In this document: one piece after another, positions 47,624 to 58,104 of the stretch
Layout of the letters: each line of letters starts with the position of its first letter
How positions within the stretch are numbered: position 1 is the first letter of the stretch
NCBI RefSeq assembly: GCF_020921035.1
Contig: NC_063154.1
Coordinates: 7,378,001 to 7,442,000 of the forward strand
DNA length: 64,000 bases
Source: Rhodamnia argentea
Lineage: Eukaryota > Streptophyta > Magnoliopsida > Myrtales > Myrtaceae
Direction of reading: 5' to 3'
The notes under the pieces: model-generated
Database searches by the model: none
What the model was told of the DNA's origin: nothing
The model's input: only the letters and a program-made list of their open reading frames with translations
Made by a program: the position numbers and the translations under genes

Positions 47624-49134
47624 GGCGACGGCCGATATATGTCTAGGACGCCGAGCTTGCTTAGGAGATATGAATGCTGCCTTCGACACAACGGTTTGGT
47701 AAAAATATATGCAGGTTGTTCCACAGTCCCAATCCCTCTAGTGACAAGGACGCCTTCTTGAATTTTGCCTCGAGTGAAATGACAATTAACTTCAATGTGC
47801 TTTGTTCTTTCATGAAAAACTGGGTTCGCTGCCAACTTGAGTGCCACATCATTATCGCAAAATAATTCGGTTGGGCTTTCCACATGTACCCCGAGGTCAG
47901 AGAATAAACCTCGTAACCATACTATTTCACAAACGGTTTTGGCCATGGCGCGGTATTCCGCTTATGCAGATGACAAGGATATCGTTGTTTGTTTCTTGGT
48001 TTTCCATGAAATTAGAGACTTTCCCAATTTTATGGAGAAACCAGTAATAGATCTTCTGGTCATTGGACAAATTGCATAATCCGTGTCGCAGTAGGCAGTC
48101 ATTTTCATGTTGCAATCGCGAGATAGAAAAATTCCGAGTCCTGGACACCCCTTCGGATCCCTAACTACCTTTAATGTTGCATTCATATGAGATTGCTTTG
48201 GCTGATGCATGAATTGACTTAATATTTTAAGCGCATAACATATGTCGGGTCTTGTCATAGTAAGGTATATCAACTTCCCAACAAGTCTCCGATATCCCAA
48301 TGGATCCTCAATGAGTGGATCTTTGACTGGTGCGGAAGTCCCTAAATCATATTCATGAGTTGTCATCTTGACGTTCTGCTCTATGGGAATAACGGCGGGT
48401 TTGCATCCCGATAGGCCGGCTTCAGACACAATCTCTAATGCGAACTTCCGTTGACTAAGGTTGATTCCTTTATCAGAACGAGCAATTTCAATGCCAAGAA
48501 AATATTTCGGGGCTCCTAAGTTCTTGATGTGGAATGTAGAGTGCAAATATTTCTTGAACTTCTCAATGCGAGACTCATCATTTCCCATGATAAGTATGTC
48601 ATCAACATAAATCAGCAAATAAATGGACGCAGTACCTAAGGTCCAAGTGAAAAGTGCATAATCATGTTTTGAATGCTGGAACCCTACTGTTAGAGTATCT
48701 GTGAACTTGGCTTACCATTGTCCGGAAGCTTGCTTGAGACCATATAAGGATTTGCGAAAACGACATACATGCGACTCCCCCCGTATGCGTAATCCCGATG
48801 GAAGCTTCATGTAAATTTCTTCATCAAGATCACCATGAAGAAAGGCATTGTTGACATCCATCCGATGAAGGGATCGGTGACGTGCAGCCGCAATTGCGAA
48901 GAAAGAACAGACAGTGACTTCCTTTGCAACTGGTGAAAAAGTTTCATGGTAATCGAAACCCTCCCTCCGAGTGAAACCTTGTGCCACTAAACGTGCCTTG
49001 TATCGCTCGATAGACCCATCAGCTTTGAATTTTATCTTGTAGACCCATTTACATCCAATGGGCTTTCGATGTTCGGGTAGAGGAATGATGTCCCATGTGT
49101 GATTTTCAACAAGTGCATTGAGTTCGGCTTCCAT
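47620..49134 (-). pseudogene. Copia reverse transcriptase and RNase H, three open segments
   Basis: RT starts with ALVENHTWDIIPLP, GCKWVYKIKFKADGSIERY, ARLVAQGF and MDVNNAFLHGDLDEEIYM, reaching SLYGLKQA. A TAA at 48712 interrupts after GQW. The catalytic IYVDDILI lies in 47962-48618, followed by the connection (YRRLVGKLIYLTMTRPDI) and RNase H (AYCDTDYA, SWKTKKQTTISLSSA). The last segment 47620-47946 carries LFCDNDVALKLAANPVFHER and KHIEVNCHFTR. Interrupted, so not functional. Confidence 0.9.
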
Positions 49135-49338
49135 CGCCTTTTGCCATCGAGGATCTCGTGCGCCTTCCCGGTATGAAGATGGCTCTTGTTCTTCGGAAAT
49201 TCGGCTAATGGTACACGTATATGTGGGAGAAAGATGACTGAAAGAGACATATGAGGATACGGGATAGTGGCTTCTTGAAGCTTTGGATGCGAAACGGATA
49301 TAATCTTTAGTCCATGTAGGCGGTCGAATAGTGCGCCC

Positions 49339-50403
49339 CTAACGTCGTGGTTGCTTGGCGGGAACTAGAGTCACCGGAGAAGGGTCTAGAGAGGATGCCA
49401 TTGGTGACGATGGATAATCGGTAATAGGAGATAAAGGAACATCCGCAGGGGATAATTCTGCTGATGTCGCATTTATCCTTTCTACTGGAGCTGATACAAC
49501 CGGTACTATCGGAGCAACAAGATATGGAGTAGAAGGAGTCACAACATCATCTTCTTCTAGAAAATTTTGACGTTCCGAAACGGTCAAGGATGAAGGTGTC
49601 TCATCTTGAAAAGGACAGACATCTTCATGGAAAACGACATCCCTACTAATGAAGAAATTTCCAGTAGATATCTCCATAACTCGATAACCTTTTTGTAAAG
49701 TGGGGTACCCCATGAAAACACATAGAGTGGCACGAGGATCCATTTTGGTCCGAGTCCCAACAGTTGTTGCATAGCACAAGCATCCAAAAGTTAGCAGATG
49801 ATCAATAGAAGGTAATTTTTCATAAAGTAATTCAAAAGGTGTAGTACCACCAAGAACTCTACTTGGCATGCGATTAATCAAATAAGTAGCGGTGATCACA
49901 CAATCACCCCGGAATTCTTCGGGAATAAAAGCTTGGTATTTGAGTGCTCGTGTGACCTCTAAGAGATGTCTATGTTTTCGTTCCACAATCCCATTTTGTT
50001 GTGGAGTATAGGTGCAAGAGGTCTCATGAAGAATGCCTTGGGAAGTAAGTAAAGATTGACAATCATGGGAAAGAAATTCACGTCCATTATCTGTCCAAAT
50101 TTTTTGGACAGATGTATTGAATTGAGTCTTGACCATAGAGAAGAAATTCGACAACTTGGAAATGGTCTGACCTTTAGAATGCATGAGAAAAGTCCAAGCG
50201 GCACGTGAAAAATCATGAACAATTGTGAGAAAAAAACGAGAACCGTCGCGATGAATTGTATGATAAGGGCCCCGGATATCAATGTGTATTAGTGAAAAAG
50301 GACGAGTAGCTCGAGATGTACTCAATGGGAAATATTGTCTGGATTGTTTAGCTAGGGGACATATTGGACATTTCGGATGAGGAAATTTTGCACTATGACC
50401 CAA
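49339..50403 (-). pseudogene. Copia integrase, open reading frame largely intact
   Basis: A 354-codon open frame within a broken polyprotein. The HHCC zinc-binding segment ends in CPICPLAKQSR. The catalytic core shows the D,D35E residues in IDIRGPY, IWTDNGREF and NGIVERKHRHLLE. The copia C-terminal block FGCLCYAT, CVFMGYPTLQKGYRV and SRDVVFHED follows. Downstream is a low-complexity Pro/Ser linker ending at a stop near 49339. Integrase inserts element cDNA into the genome. This is the best-preserved domain. Confidence 0.9.
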
Positions 50404-50830
50404 TCATTGGTGATAAAGGAGATTTTTATTAATAGTGGTAGCATTACAAGAAATGCCTTTATTTAAGGATTTTAAATCTCCGGGAGAATTGATCCGGAAA
50501 AACAAACCATCTTCAACTCTACCCAAGCCCATCGGTTTGCCGGTCATACGATCTTGAAATAAGCAATTGTCGGAATTGAAAATGACATTGCAAGAATTAT
50601 CTTGACAAACTTGCAAGACAGAAAGGAGATTGAATTCAAATTCAGGAATGTATAGAACATTGCGAAGGACAAAATTTGGCCCAAGCTGAACCGTGCCACT
50701 TTTAGTGACTTGAGTAGTGTTTCCATTTGGAAGTCACACCGACAGAGGGAATTGAGATCGCTCATCAATATGGGAAAATAAATTCTTGGTGCAAATTATA
50801 TGATCACCGGCACCTAAATCAATTATCCAA
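50404..50830 (-). pseudogene. Copia protease and pre-integrase segment, broken
   Basis: The aspartic protease begins with AWIIDLGAGDHI. The family's catalytic D-S-G triplet is here D-L-G (50812-50820), so the Asp remains but the adjacent Ser is Leu. A TGA at 50734-50736 interrupts the frame. The later protease and GAG-pre-integrase part (YIPEFEFNLLSVLQVCQ, DRMTGKPMGLGRVEDGL) follows in 50404-50730 and ends at another stop just before LGH. Confidence 0.85.
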
Positions 50831-51039
50831 GCATTTACCGAAATAGAATTTTCTTGGGATAGAAGGGTACCCGAAAAACTTGCACTCTCATCGGTAGTCT
50901 TCAACCGGCTCAGCATTTTTATGATGGTCTGATACCGGTCCCGAGTAGTGGTGTTGTGGGTCCCGTCCCCTTTTCGTGCAGAAACTTGATAGGCAGATTT
51001 TTCTTTTCTTTCGCAATCATTTGGGCGTTCATGTAATTT

Positions 51040-52628
51040 CCAGCATATCTCTACAGTATGATGTGGCCTCTTGCAATAATCACAATATTTATTTTTAGGC
51101 TTAAGAAAATTTCCACCTACCTTCCCCGATGATGCGGCACCACGAAATCCATCAGATCCGTGTAATAAGGCCGCCGACGTGGCCATAACAGGCCCATGAG
51201 ATCTTGTTCCCTTGCTGATGAATCCTGGACCATCGGATGCACCCTTGTAATATTGGCCGTCCAACCCTAAGGCATTAGGGTTCCCTTTGAGCACAGCCCC
51301 TTTGAGCGCAACCACAAATCCAAAAACGCTCTTCTCGCTTCTTCTGTCCCCAAGGTCCCGAGAGGATGAGAGCATGACGGAGCTTCCAAGACTATCGCCG
51401 CGATTGGCTGTAGCGCCGTGAGGTGAGAAGGCCGAGAGGGCTACTCCCTCGTCGTGTCGTGTTGCCGTCGCCAATCGCCGGCATTCCTCCTGGACAGCAA
51501 GTTGAAAAATGCGACCAAGGCTCGGCAATGGCTCCATCGCGAGAATCTAAGTCCGAAAAGGTAAGTAATCTTCGTTTAACACGAGCAAAAATCTGGTGGC
51601 TTTCTTGCGGTCACGAATCGCGCGATATTGTCGAAGGGTTTCCTCGGGACCGACGAGGGTTTCTTCTGCTGCTTCGATATCATTCCATAGGGATGATAAT
51701 CAATTGAAAATGCTTGTAATAGATTGATTCCCTTATCTCGAGTTCGATAGGGCCTGTGTAAGTGAGAAAAGCTTTGCTCGATCGAGCTTTCCATACATTT
51801 CCCGTATATTCGACCACATGGTCTTTGCGTCTTCGGTTGGTGGTAATCCGGCGGCCACTTCGGCCGTGAGGCAATTACCAATCCATTGTCGTACCAATTG
51901 GTTGCACCGTCACCAGTGACAACGTTGTCGCTCATCGATCGGGACCGGAATGGTGCCATCGAGAAAACCATCCTTGTCCTTTGTGACTAGGGCACGCCGA
52001 AGATCCCTTGCCCGGACGCAGTAGTGCTCCGATCCAGCCAATTGGAGGTTGATGAGGCGCAATTCGGGTCCGTCGGCTGGTGAGGTGTACAGCGGATCTC
52101 CAACCTTTGGCCGGTTGCCGCCGATTCCAAATGGGTAAGGGAATACGGCTTGGTAACCGGGCAGAGGTGTCGGGTAGGTTGCTACCATACTCGATTCGGG
52201 TATCCGTCCCGCATAAGAAAACTCGGGCTCGTGGATTGGGCTTGCCCCAAAACCGGGCTCGTGGATTGGGCTTGCCCCAAAACCGGTTGGTGAGCCTCCC
52301 CCGAGCTGAGTATGCCCCCGTGTTGCTTCATTTTGTGATGGCGATGATGACCTTAAAATAGTGGGCTGAGCAGGTCCATAATACCATGGAACCGATGAAC
52401 CGGCTCGAAAGGGCCTAGCATTTGCAGCAGCTGGATGGGTTGGCTCGAAATGGGCTGCCCCTGGTTGACTCGATAATGCCGCCACCGAACGGGCCGAGCT
52501 TGAATGGGATTGCCCTTTGTAGTCCGAGTAGTTTCAACAGGTGGATCCTTAGGAGAATTTGAAGTTGGAGGTATATCTTCCATGCCAAAATGACTCTGGT
52601 TATCCTCGGTTTGTTGCTTGTTTTTCAT
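51040..52628 (-). pseudogene. Copia gag with CCHC zinc knuckle, frameshifted
   Basis: The reading starts at ATG 52628 and passes through a Pro/Ser-rich segment into the Retrotran_gag N-terminal motif (DPLYTSPADGPELRLINLQL in 51910-52485). A TGA at 51910 breaks the frame after CHW. The UBN2 core continues in shifted frames (about 51560-51910), then the frame of 50734-51537 carries the zinc knuckle CDYCKRPHHTVEIC (CX2CX4HX4C) near 51040-51090. A 30-bp tandem duplication lies in the N-terminal part. Gag would form the particle and bind RNA; this copy cannot be translated whole. Confidence 0.85.
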
Positions 52629-52754
52629 GGTAAAATATGATTCCTACGCCGGAGTGCAAACTCTGTTTTGCAGATTAGGTTGCAGCAAAAAAGAGAGCAA
52701 AAAATAACCGGTTGGCAATCAAGAAGAAGAGCGGAAGCTAGGCCGAATACGAAA

Positions 52755-52767
52755 GGCTCTGATACCA
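52755..52767 (-). other. Primer-binding site (initiator-Met tRNA type)
   Basis: TGGTATCAGAGCC on the minus strand, directly next to the 5' LTR; perfect match to the common plant copia site. Confidence 0.93.
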
Positions 52768-52990
52768 TGAAAGAAGATGACAAAGACGAGGAACATGATT
52801 AGAAAGAAAGCTTTTTCTATTCTTTTTTTTTTAAGGTATCGTTTGTACAGTTGTGTACAAATAATATTGACAAGACAAAAAAAAAAAAGGAAAATAATTA
52901 TACACAAAATCAATCAAGTGCATAATCCCCGAATATAATCTTCAATCAAGAAGATTGCAATCTGATCCTTAATTATTAGGATCTCCAACG
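52768..52990 (-). repeat. 5' LTR of the right copia element
   Basis: On the minus strand it reads (C)GTTGGAGATCC... to ...TCTTTCA. It matches 47391-47612 throughout. The expected first T of the TG end is C here. Confidence 0.95.
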
Positions 52991-52995
52991 ATCAG

Positions 52996-54446
52996 CTCTG
53001 TATATTTCAAACGACAAAAATAATTGAATGTGTCTTTTTAAATAATTTCGCGCATACTTGGCTCAAATGTTGCGCCGAGTTGGCGCCACATTAGCTGGAC
53101 AGTTTGGAAATAAGAGAGAAAAGCTAGAGACGCAGAGAGGGAGAGGGGTGTCACCTCTGCTCATCCAGAAGCCCCACCATGAGATGGCGAGAGCAAGCTA
53201 TCAACCTAGGGTTTTTGTTTTCCTACGACATGTAACTTTGACTTTCATGAACCAACCTAATTTTGTGAATCGAGACGCGTAGTGAAAGGGTTTTGCTAGT
53301 ATAACAGTCTTTGGATGAAATAATAGTATATTATGAGCGATAAATTCTTAAAAAATAAATAAACTCTCTATTAATTTTTAATTAATTATTATTTAATTGT
53401 TATGATCCAAAACAGACTGTTAGTCTTAGAATGAAATTGTCTAAGGAAAAAGTGAGGTTCTTAGTATCATATTTGACATTGGTCGATTTTTTACTGCTTT
53501 CAAACCCCGAGGGTTATCCCAAGCAGATAAGAAAACGTGCGCGTCTTTGGCCGAGACGCATGCCATTGCGGGTCCGGCGTGCTTGACTTGACGTATTGAT
53601 GAGAAGCTCGAAGCATTTTCAGGCTGAAGCGCCACCACATCAATCAAATCCAGGGACCCCGCTTCTCACATGGGGTTTTTGTCAAAAGGGACATTCGGAT
53701 TATTACGGGGGCAATCAAACCATTCGAAAGGTCCGAAATCCGGCAAAGAGATTCAACGTTGGAAGTTGCCAAATTGGTCATTCCTAGCAAGTCTCTGTCG
53801 CAATCTTTTCAGATCCATTCAGCGGGGGATGGTGATTGTCAGCATCGTTGACGATGTTCCTGCTCTATACCCCCGGACTGGCGACCTTTCTTCTCCCTCA
53901 GTAATTCCATTCGCGAGAGTTTCTCGCCATTATCTTTCATAGTCAAGGCAAGATGCCTTTCTCCTTCCTTTCTTCTCTTCTCTTTCTATCGTTGAAACGC
54001 ATGTGTGAAAGGAAATGTCTGCGGGATAAGATGAGGGATAGGAGGTGAGTATGGTGATGCATAAAGCAAACACGTTGACGCTCGACATAGTAAATTTCAG
54101 AGAACATTTACGTAAATGGGTGTGCAAATGAGATAATATAATCCTTCATGATCTATTGAAGGGGAAAAATAAAGAAGAATTTTGCGTTATAATAAGCAGA
54201 TAAACAAGCTACTGGAGAAAATGTCGTCTGACCATGTCCTAAAGATATTATTTTTTGTCTATCATGTCCTGGCCTTTTCGCTAAGGAATCGGCATTAATT
54301 TGGAGAAGGGCGCGCAAATAATGTCTAAAAAGAAAGAATGTCTTGGCTCTAAAGTGGGCTGATTAAGTAACTCTTTCCTTGATTTTGCGAGATAACTATA
54401 ATGATTAGCTATCACGAAATGAAAATTGCATAATTTTGTTAACTTC
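52996..54446. other. Intergenic, nothing recognised
   Basis: Short ORFs only (53058-53282, 53441-53942), none with a known domain. Confidence 0.5.
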
Positions 54447-54463
54447 AAAATTATATGCGACTA

Positions 54464-54652
54464 ACCACCGCCTGTGGTGGCTGCATTGGCTTTGGGCTCT
54501 CTTCCCCTCACGAAGGGAAAGGGTTCGAAACCCAGCGCAGTCATTAGGGATCTTAAGCGTGGCGTCGAGGTGGTGGGTCCTCCGCTAGCGTCACCCTAGG
54601 GTTTACTGCCCGGCTGTCGGCTGTGCGAGGGTTCCTTGAGTTACCAAAAAAA
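54464..54652 (+). mobile_element. tRNA-derived SINE with 17-bp target duplication
   Basis: A body of about 189 bp has a pol III A-box-like TGGTGGCTGCATTGG near the 5' end and a B box GGTTCGAAACC (54522-54532), and ends in a run of A. The 17-bp flanks AAAATTATATGCGACTA (54447-54463) and AAAATTATATGCAACTA (54653-54669) differ at one base, as expected after LINE-machinery insertion. It is non-coding. A tRNA gene is excluded because the box spacing and body do not form a tRNA. Confidence 0.88.
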
Positions 54653-54669
54653 AAAATTATATGCAACTA

Positions 54670-57500
54670 TGCCAGCAGCAAAAATTAACTTGTGGTAATT
54701 CATCTTTTAGAGGGCGATAGCGAGGTAGTTCCTAGAACCAAATATTACCATACATGTGAAATTAATCACAATAGTAGAGATACATTTGTCAGCATAAACT
54801 TTATTCATCTCAAATTTATTCGACTGCTTCGGTTTAAAATAATGAACATAGGCCATGTTTCTCGCGGAGAGAGGCTTGCCTATTCATGTTTCCGCAAGAA
54901 GGATGATGCTTCTACATGTCAAGGACGACAGTTTCCATTACAGTTCTCCAGCCTATCCTCAGTATTCAAACCCTAATTCTTTCAACGCCGAAGACATTAG
55001 CAAACTCAAGTTAGCAAACCCCAATTCTCTAATTCGATGCTTTAGTCTCCCAATTCATGTCGGCATGCGTGTGTACGCACGAACGAACGATCACTGGTTC
55101 CGCTACCGATCCGTTGAACTCCTTCGTTCCAAAAAGCTACTGCCATGTCACCATCAGCGATTCGATTGATGGATTTTTGACGAATTGAGGTTTTGGGATC
55201 TCAAACGGATGACGCAGTGGTAGGCCACACCAATTGAAATTCATAATTCTATGGAGAATAATAATTAATTAAGTGATGATTGAAGGTCGGTGAGCCTTGG
55301 CGGCCTGATTGACCGATATCTAGTCAGTAGTCATACATGTCATACTTGTGCCAATGGAGCCCAAAGTCGTTCCTCTTTCTTCCCAAAAGGTAAGTTAACG
55401 ATGATGGGGTTTATGTACGATAAGAGGAAAAATATTGCAAGCAGTAATGATGCACAAGATTGGCTTTTGACTAACGATGATACTCTTTGTTCAAAGCTTT
55501 AATAGTGATCGGGGACAGCGCAATTAGACGTCGAGGAATTTCTTGATAGCGAATCAAAAGATCATCCATTTAGTAGCCACAATTTTATACAAACTGTTTT
55601 GGTTCGAGCCACTTGCACAAACCAAAAATTCAGACTTAATCGATTTATATGACTTTATGAGTTTTCTATGGACCTCTAAATAGCAGGGTCTTCACGCTCG
55701 TGCCTTGAGATTATACAAGAAAAGAGCATTAGTAATTTTAACAAAAAAGGCTTCAATTAAAATTAACTTTCGTAAATCTCCAGTCTTGTTTCTCAGCAAT
55801 TTTTCCTAATTAAGGAATCATGTCATATCCAATTCGAATCACGTCTCTCCTAAGACAAGGACTTTGGATGATTTACATTCATGTATGTTCAGTTGAACTG
55901 AGAAATTAATCTTCAATAACGCTTCGACTATTGAAATTATCTTTCAAAGAATAAAGTGGTTTATAAATGCCATATCTATATGCAAGCGAATGAGACATCA
56001 TCAAGCATCCATTTATAAGCTATCATATCAGTTTGTCAACAAATTTCAAAGAACAATCTTTATTTTCCCGTCATTTTTTCAGGGAATCGTACGGTAGTTG
56101 AATATTAAAGTGTTTTATGAGCCGGTCACATAGCTAACATAGTGTGAATGGCCAATCACATTGCCAGCCGGCAACGCATCACATCATAATTGGCGTTTAA
56201 AATTCTTTGAACATAATTATTTTTTTATTGGCGTGTTACATTAACATGTCATTGTCACATGAAATACATTACTTTAGCTGGACACATCAAATAAGTTCGC
56301 GAAGCCACGACTCTTGTTCCCTAGAAAACTGTCATTTTTCCTAAGTATAGTCTTTCCCTTCAAATTTATTAACAAAACGAGACAAATCAATCTGATAATG
56401 CAAAAAAAAAAAAAACTGAAGGGAATTACAGGATAATAGTAGGTCGAGTATATTTTCCACTTAATACACTATCGACATATCAAAGACAATGTTTCACTAA
56501 AAGTTAGAGCTTAAGTTTATGAGATTCTATCCCATCCCTTAGTCGAATTAGTAGAATGAAAATCGTCATCAATCATCGTAACTTTTTAGGAGAAAAGTAT
56601 ATTATATGGATAAAATAAAACCAAATCGACACATGGATTGTGGCCCGTTCCCTCCGAGCATTTTCTTGTTGTCACTTAGATCGGTCATAGTGATCCTCCT
56701 ATTCGACTATTTTTTCACTCAGTTGTTCTCATTTCCACTTGCACCATTGGATGGTTCTTTGGTTCTACCCTTTTCGAACAATTCTCTATTTCTCTTCCGG
56801 AGATCAAGATCTCGAACACTTTCAGTCTGGTTGGCTATCTGTGCAGCGGACGTGGATTCTCTTGGTGCCTTCATAAATCTCACGCGCTGATGTTTTGAGT
56901 GTGATTTTTATCAACAATTGAGGTTCGTCAAGACATCATAAGGGGCGTCCCGGATGAATCCGGCGGGCTTTTTCATTCCAGATATGGGCTTTCGATTGTG
57001 TCTCGCTGGTAGGTTTGAGCTTGAGCCGGTTCCTAGGGGATTGAGGAGCTCAAAAGGCTTAGATTTGCCTAAAAATTGTATTTAGAAGTCGAAAAATATA
57101 AAGAAAAACCTAAAAATTAGAAATGCAGGTTATTCATATCTTAAATATAATGATGCCGTAAATTGGTGATTTAACGTGAAATGGGCTACGGACATGTGTG
57201 GCAGGGGAGTCGAATTCGGAAGAAGTGGCCTGAAACAATGCGAAAAAAGTGAATTTTTTTTGTAGAATTTCAACTGGCTTTCTGCCCCTTCATGTTGGAG
57301 CCACCATGTTGAGCTTTGAATGAACAGTTCAGAGTATTTTCTTTTTCTTTTGGTCAAGCGAACATTTCAGAGTAGACTTGCGTGCGCCACAACTCTTCCC
57401 AAATCAGAAGTCACGATCCATCGAAATCTGGGTGCTCGACCTTCGTTTATTTGAATGAAATTGGTAGACTACTTGGAATTATCGAGTCAATTGATTGATA
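54670..57500. other. Intergenic, nothing recognised
   Basis: AT-rich DNA. ORFs at 54855-55169, 55290-55502 and 56606-56890 are uncharacterised and lack motifs; no RNA gene signal seen. Confidence 0.5.
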
Positions 57501-57921
57501 GGGAAAAAATACCGACAAAGCCCTAAATATAATTTTTTTTTTTGCCAATTCAATCGTTAAACTTTTGCATTTGTGTCAATTCGGTCTATTTGACCAGTAT
57601 GCCCGGATCTTGGGAAGGGTCCGCCGACCGGCTATCCCCACCCTCGCCGACCCTTTCTTGATGATGGTGGGCCGGCGGCGGCAAGTCCTCCTTGCAAGTT
57701 TTTTTTTTTTAACCTTATTTGTTGAAATTAATCTACATAAAATTGACATAAAAAATCAGATTTAGACAAAAAAAAAAATTCATGTCTCATCAATCGCAGC
57801 CAGCCAAATGGATCGAATTGACAAAAATACAAAAGATTTAGGACTGAATTGATCAAAAATAAAGTTTATGATTGAATTGGCACAATTACAATTGATTTAT
57901 CACTTTTTTGATAATTTTCCC
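57501..57921. mobile_element. MITE of the same family as 6869-7247, with GC-rich centre
   Basis: The left arm includes GGGAAAAAATACCGACAAAG, then CCTAAATAT and GCCAATTCAATCGTTAAACT. The right arm, reversed, reads GGGAAAATTATCAAAAAAGT then GATAAATCAATTGTAATTGTGCC. The centre (57600-57690) is GC-rich with GCCGACC and GGCCGGCGGCGG. No clear target duplication. Confidence 0.72.
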
Positions 57922-58072
57922 GATCATTAATTAAATTTTAAGTCCCGGTATCGGAAAAATAATTAAAGTTTAGAATATACAATTTTTCTCTAGAAAGGAG
58001 GTTGATTATGTTCGGCGCATGTCAGCATGATATATAAAATGATGAAATTGAAGGAATACATACATACATACA

Positions 58073-58104
<32 letters not shown>

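Larger units (their letters stand above)
47391..52990 (-). mobile_element. Structurally complete Ty1-copia LTR retrotransposon with coding breaks
   Basis: A 5.6-kb element with all structural parts in order. Two LTRs of 222-223 bp (47391-47612 and 52768-52990) differ at roughly eight or nine positions by eye. The 13-base primer-binding site TGGTATCAGAGCC directly abuts the 5' LTR (52755-52767). A polypurine tract TTGAGGGGGAG abuts the 3' LTR (47613-47623). The flanks GTCAG (47386-47390) and ATCAG (52991-52995) form a 5-bp target duplication with one transition. The interior encodes gag, protease, integrase, RT and RNase H in copia order, but stops and frameshifts make it non-autonomous. The 5' LTR's outermost base is mutated from the TG terminus. 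Confidence 0.95.

Noticed and set aside
54464..54652. tRNA gene suggested by the B box
   Set aside because: No cloverleaf, wrong box context, A-tail and target duplication; a SINE explains it fully.
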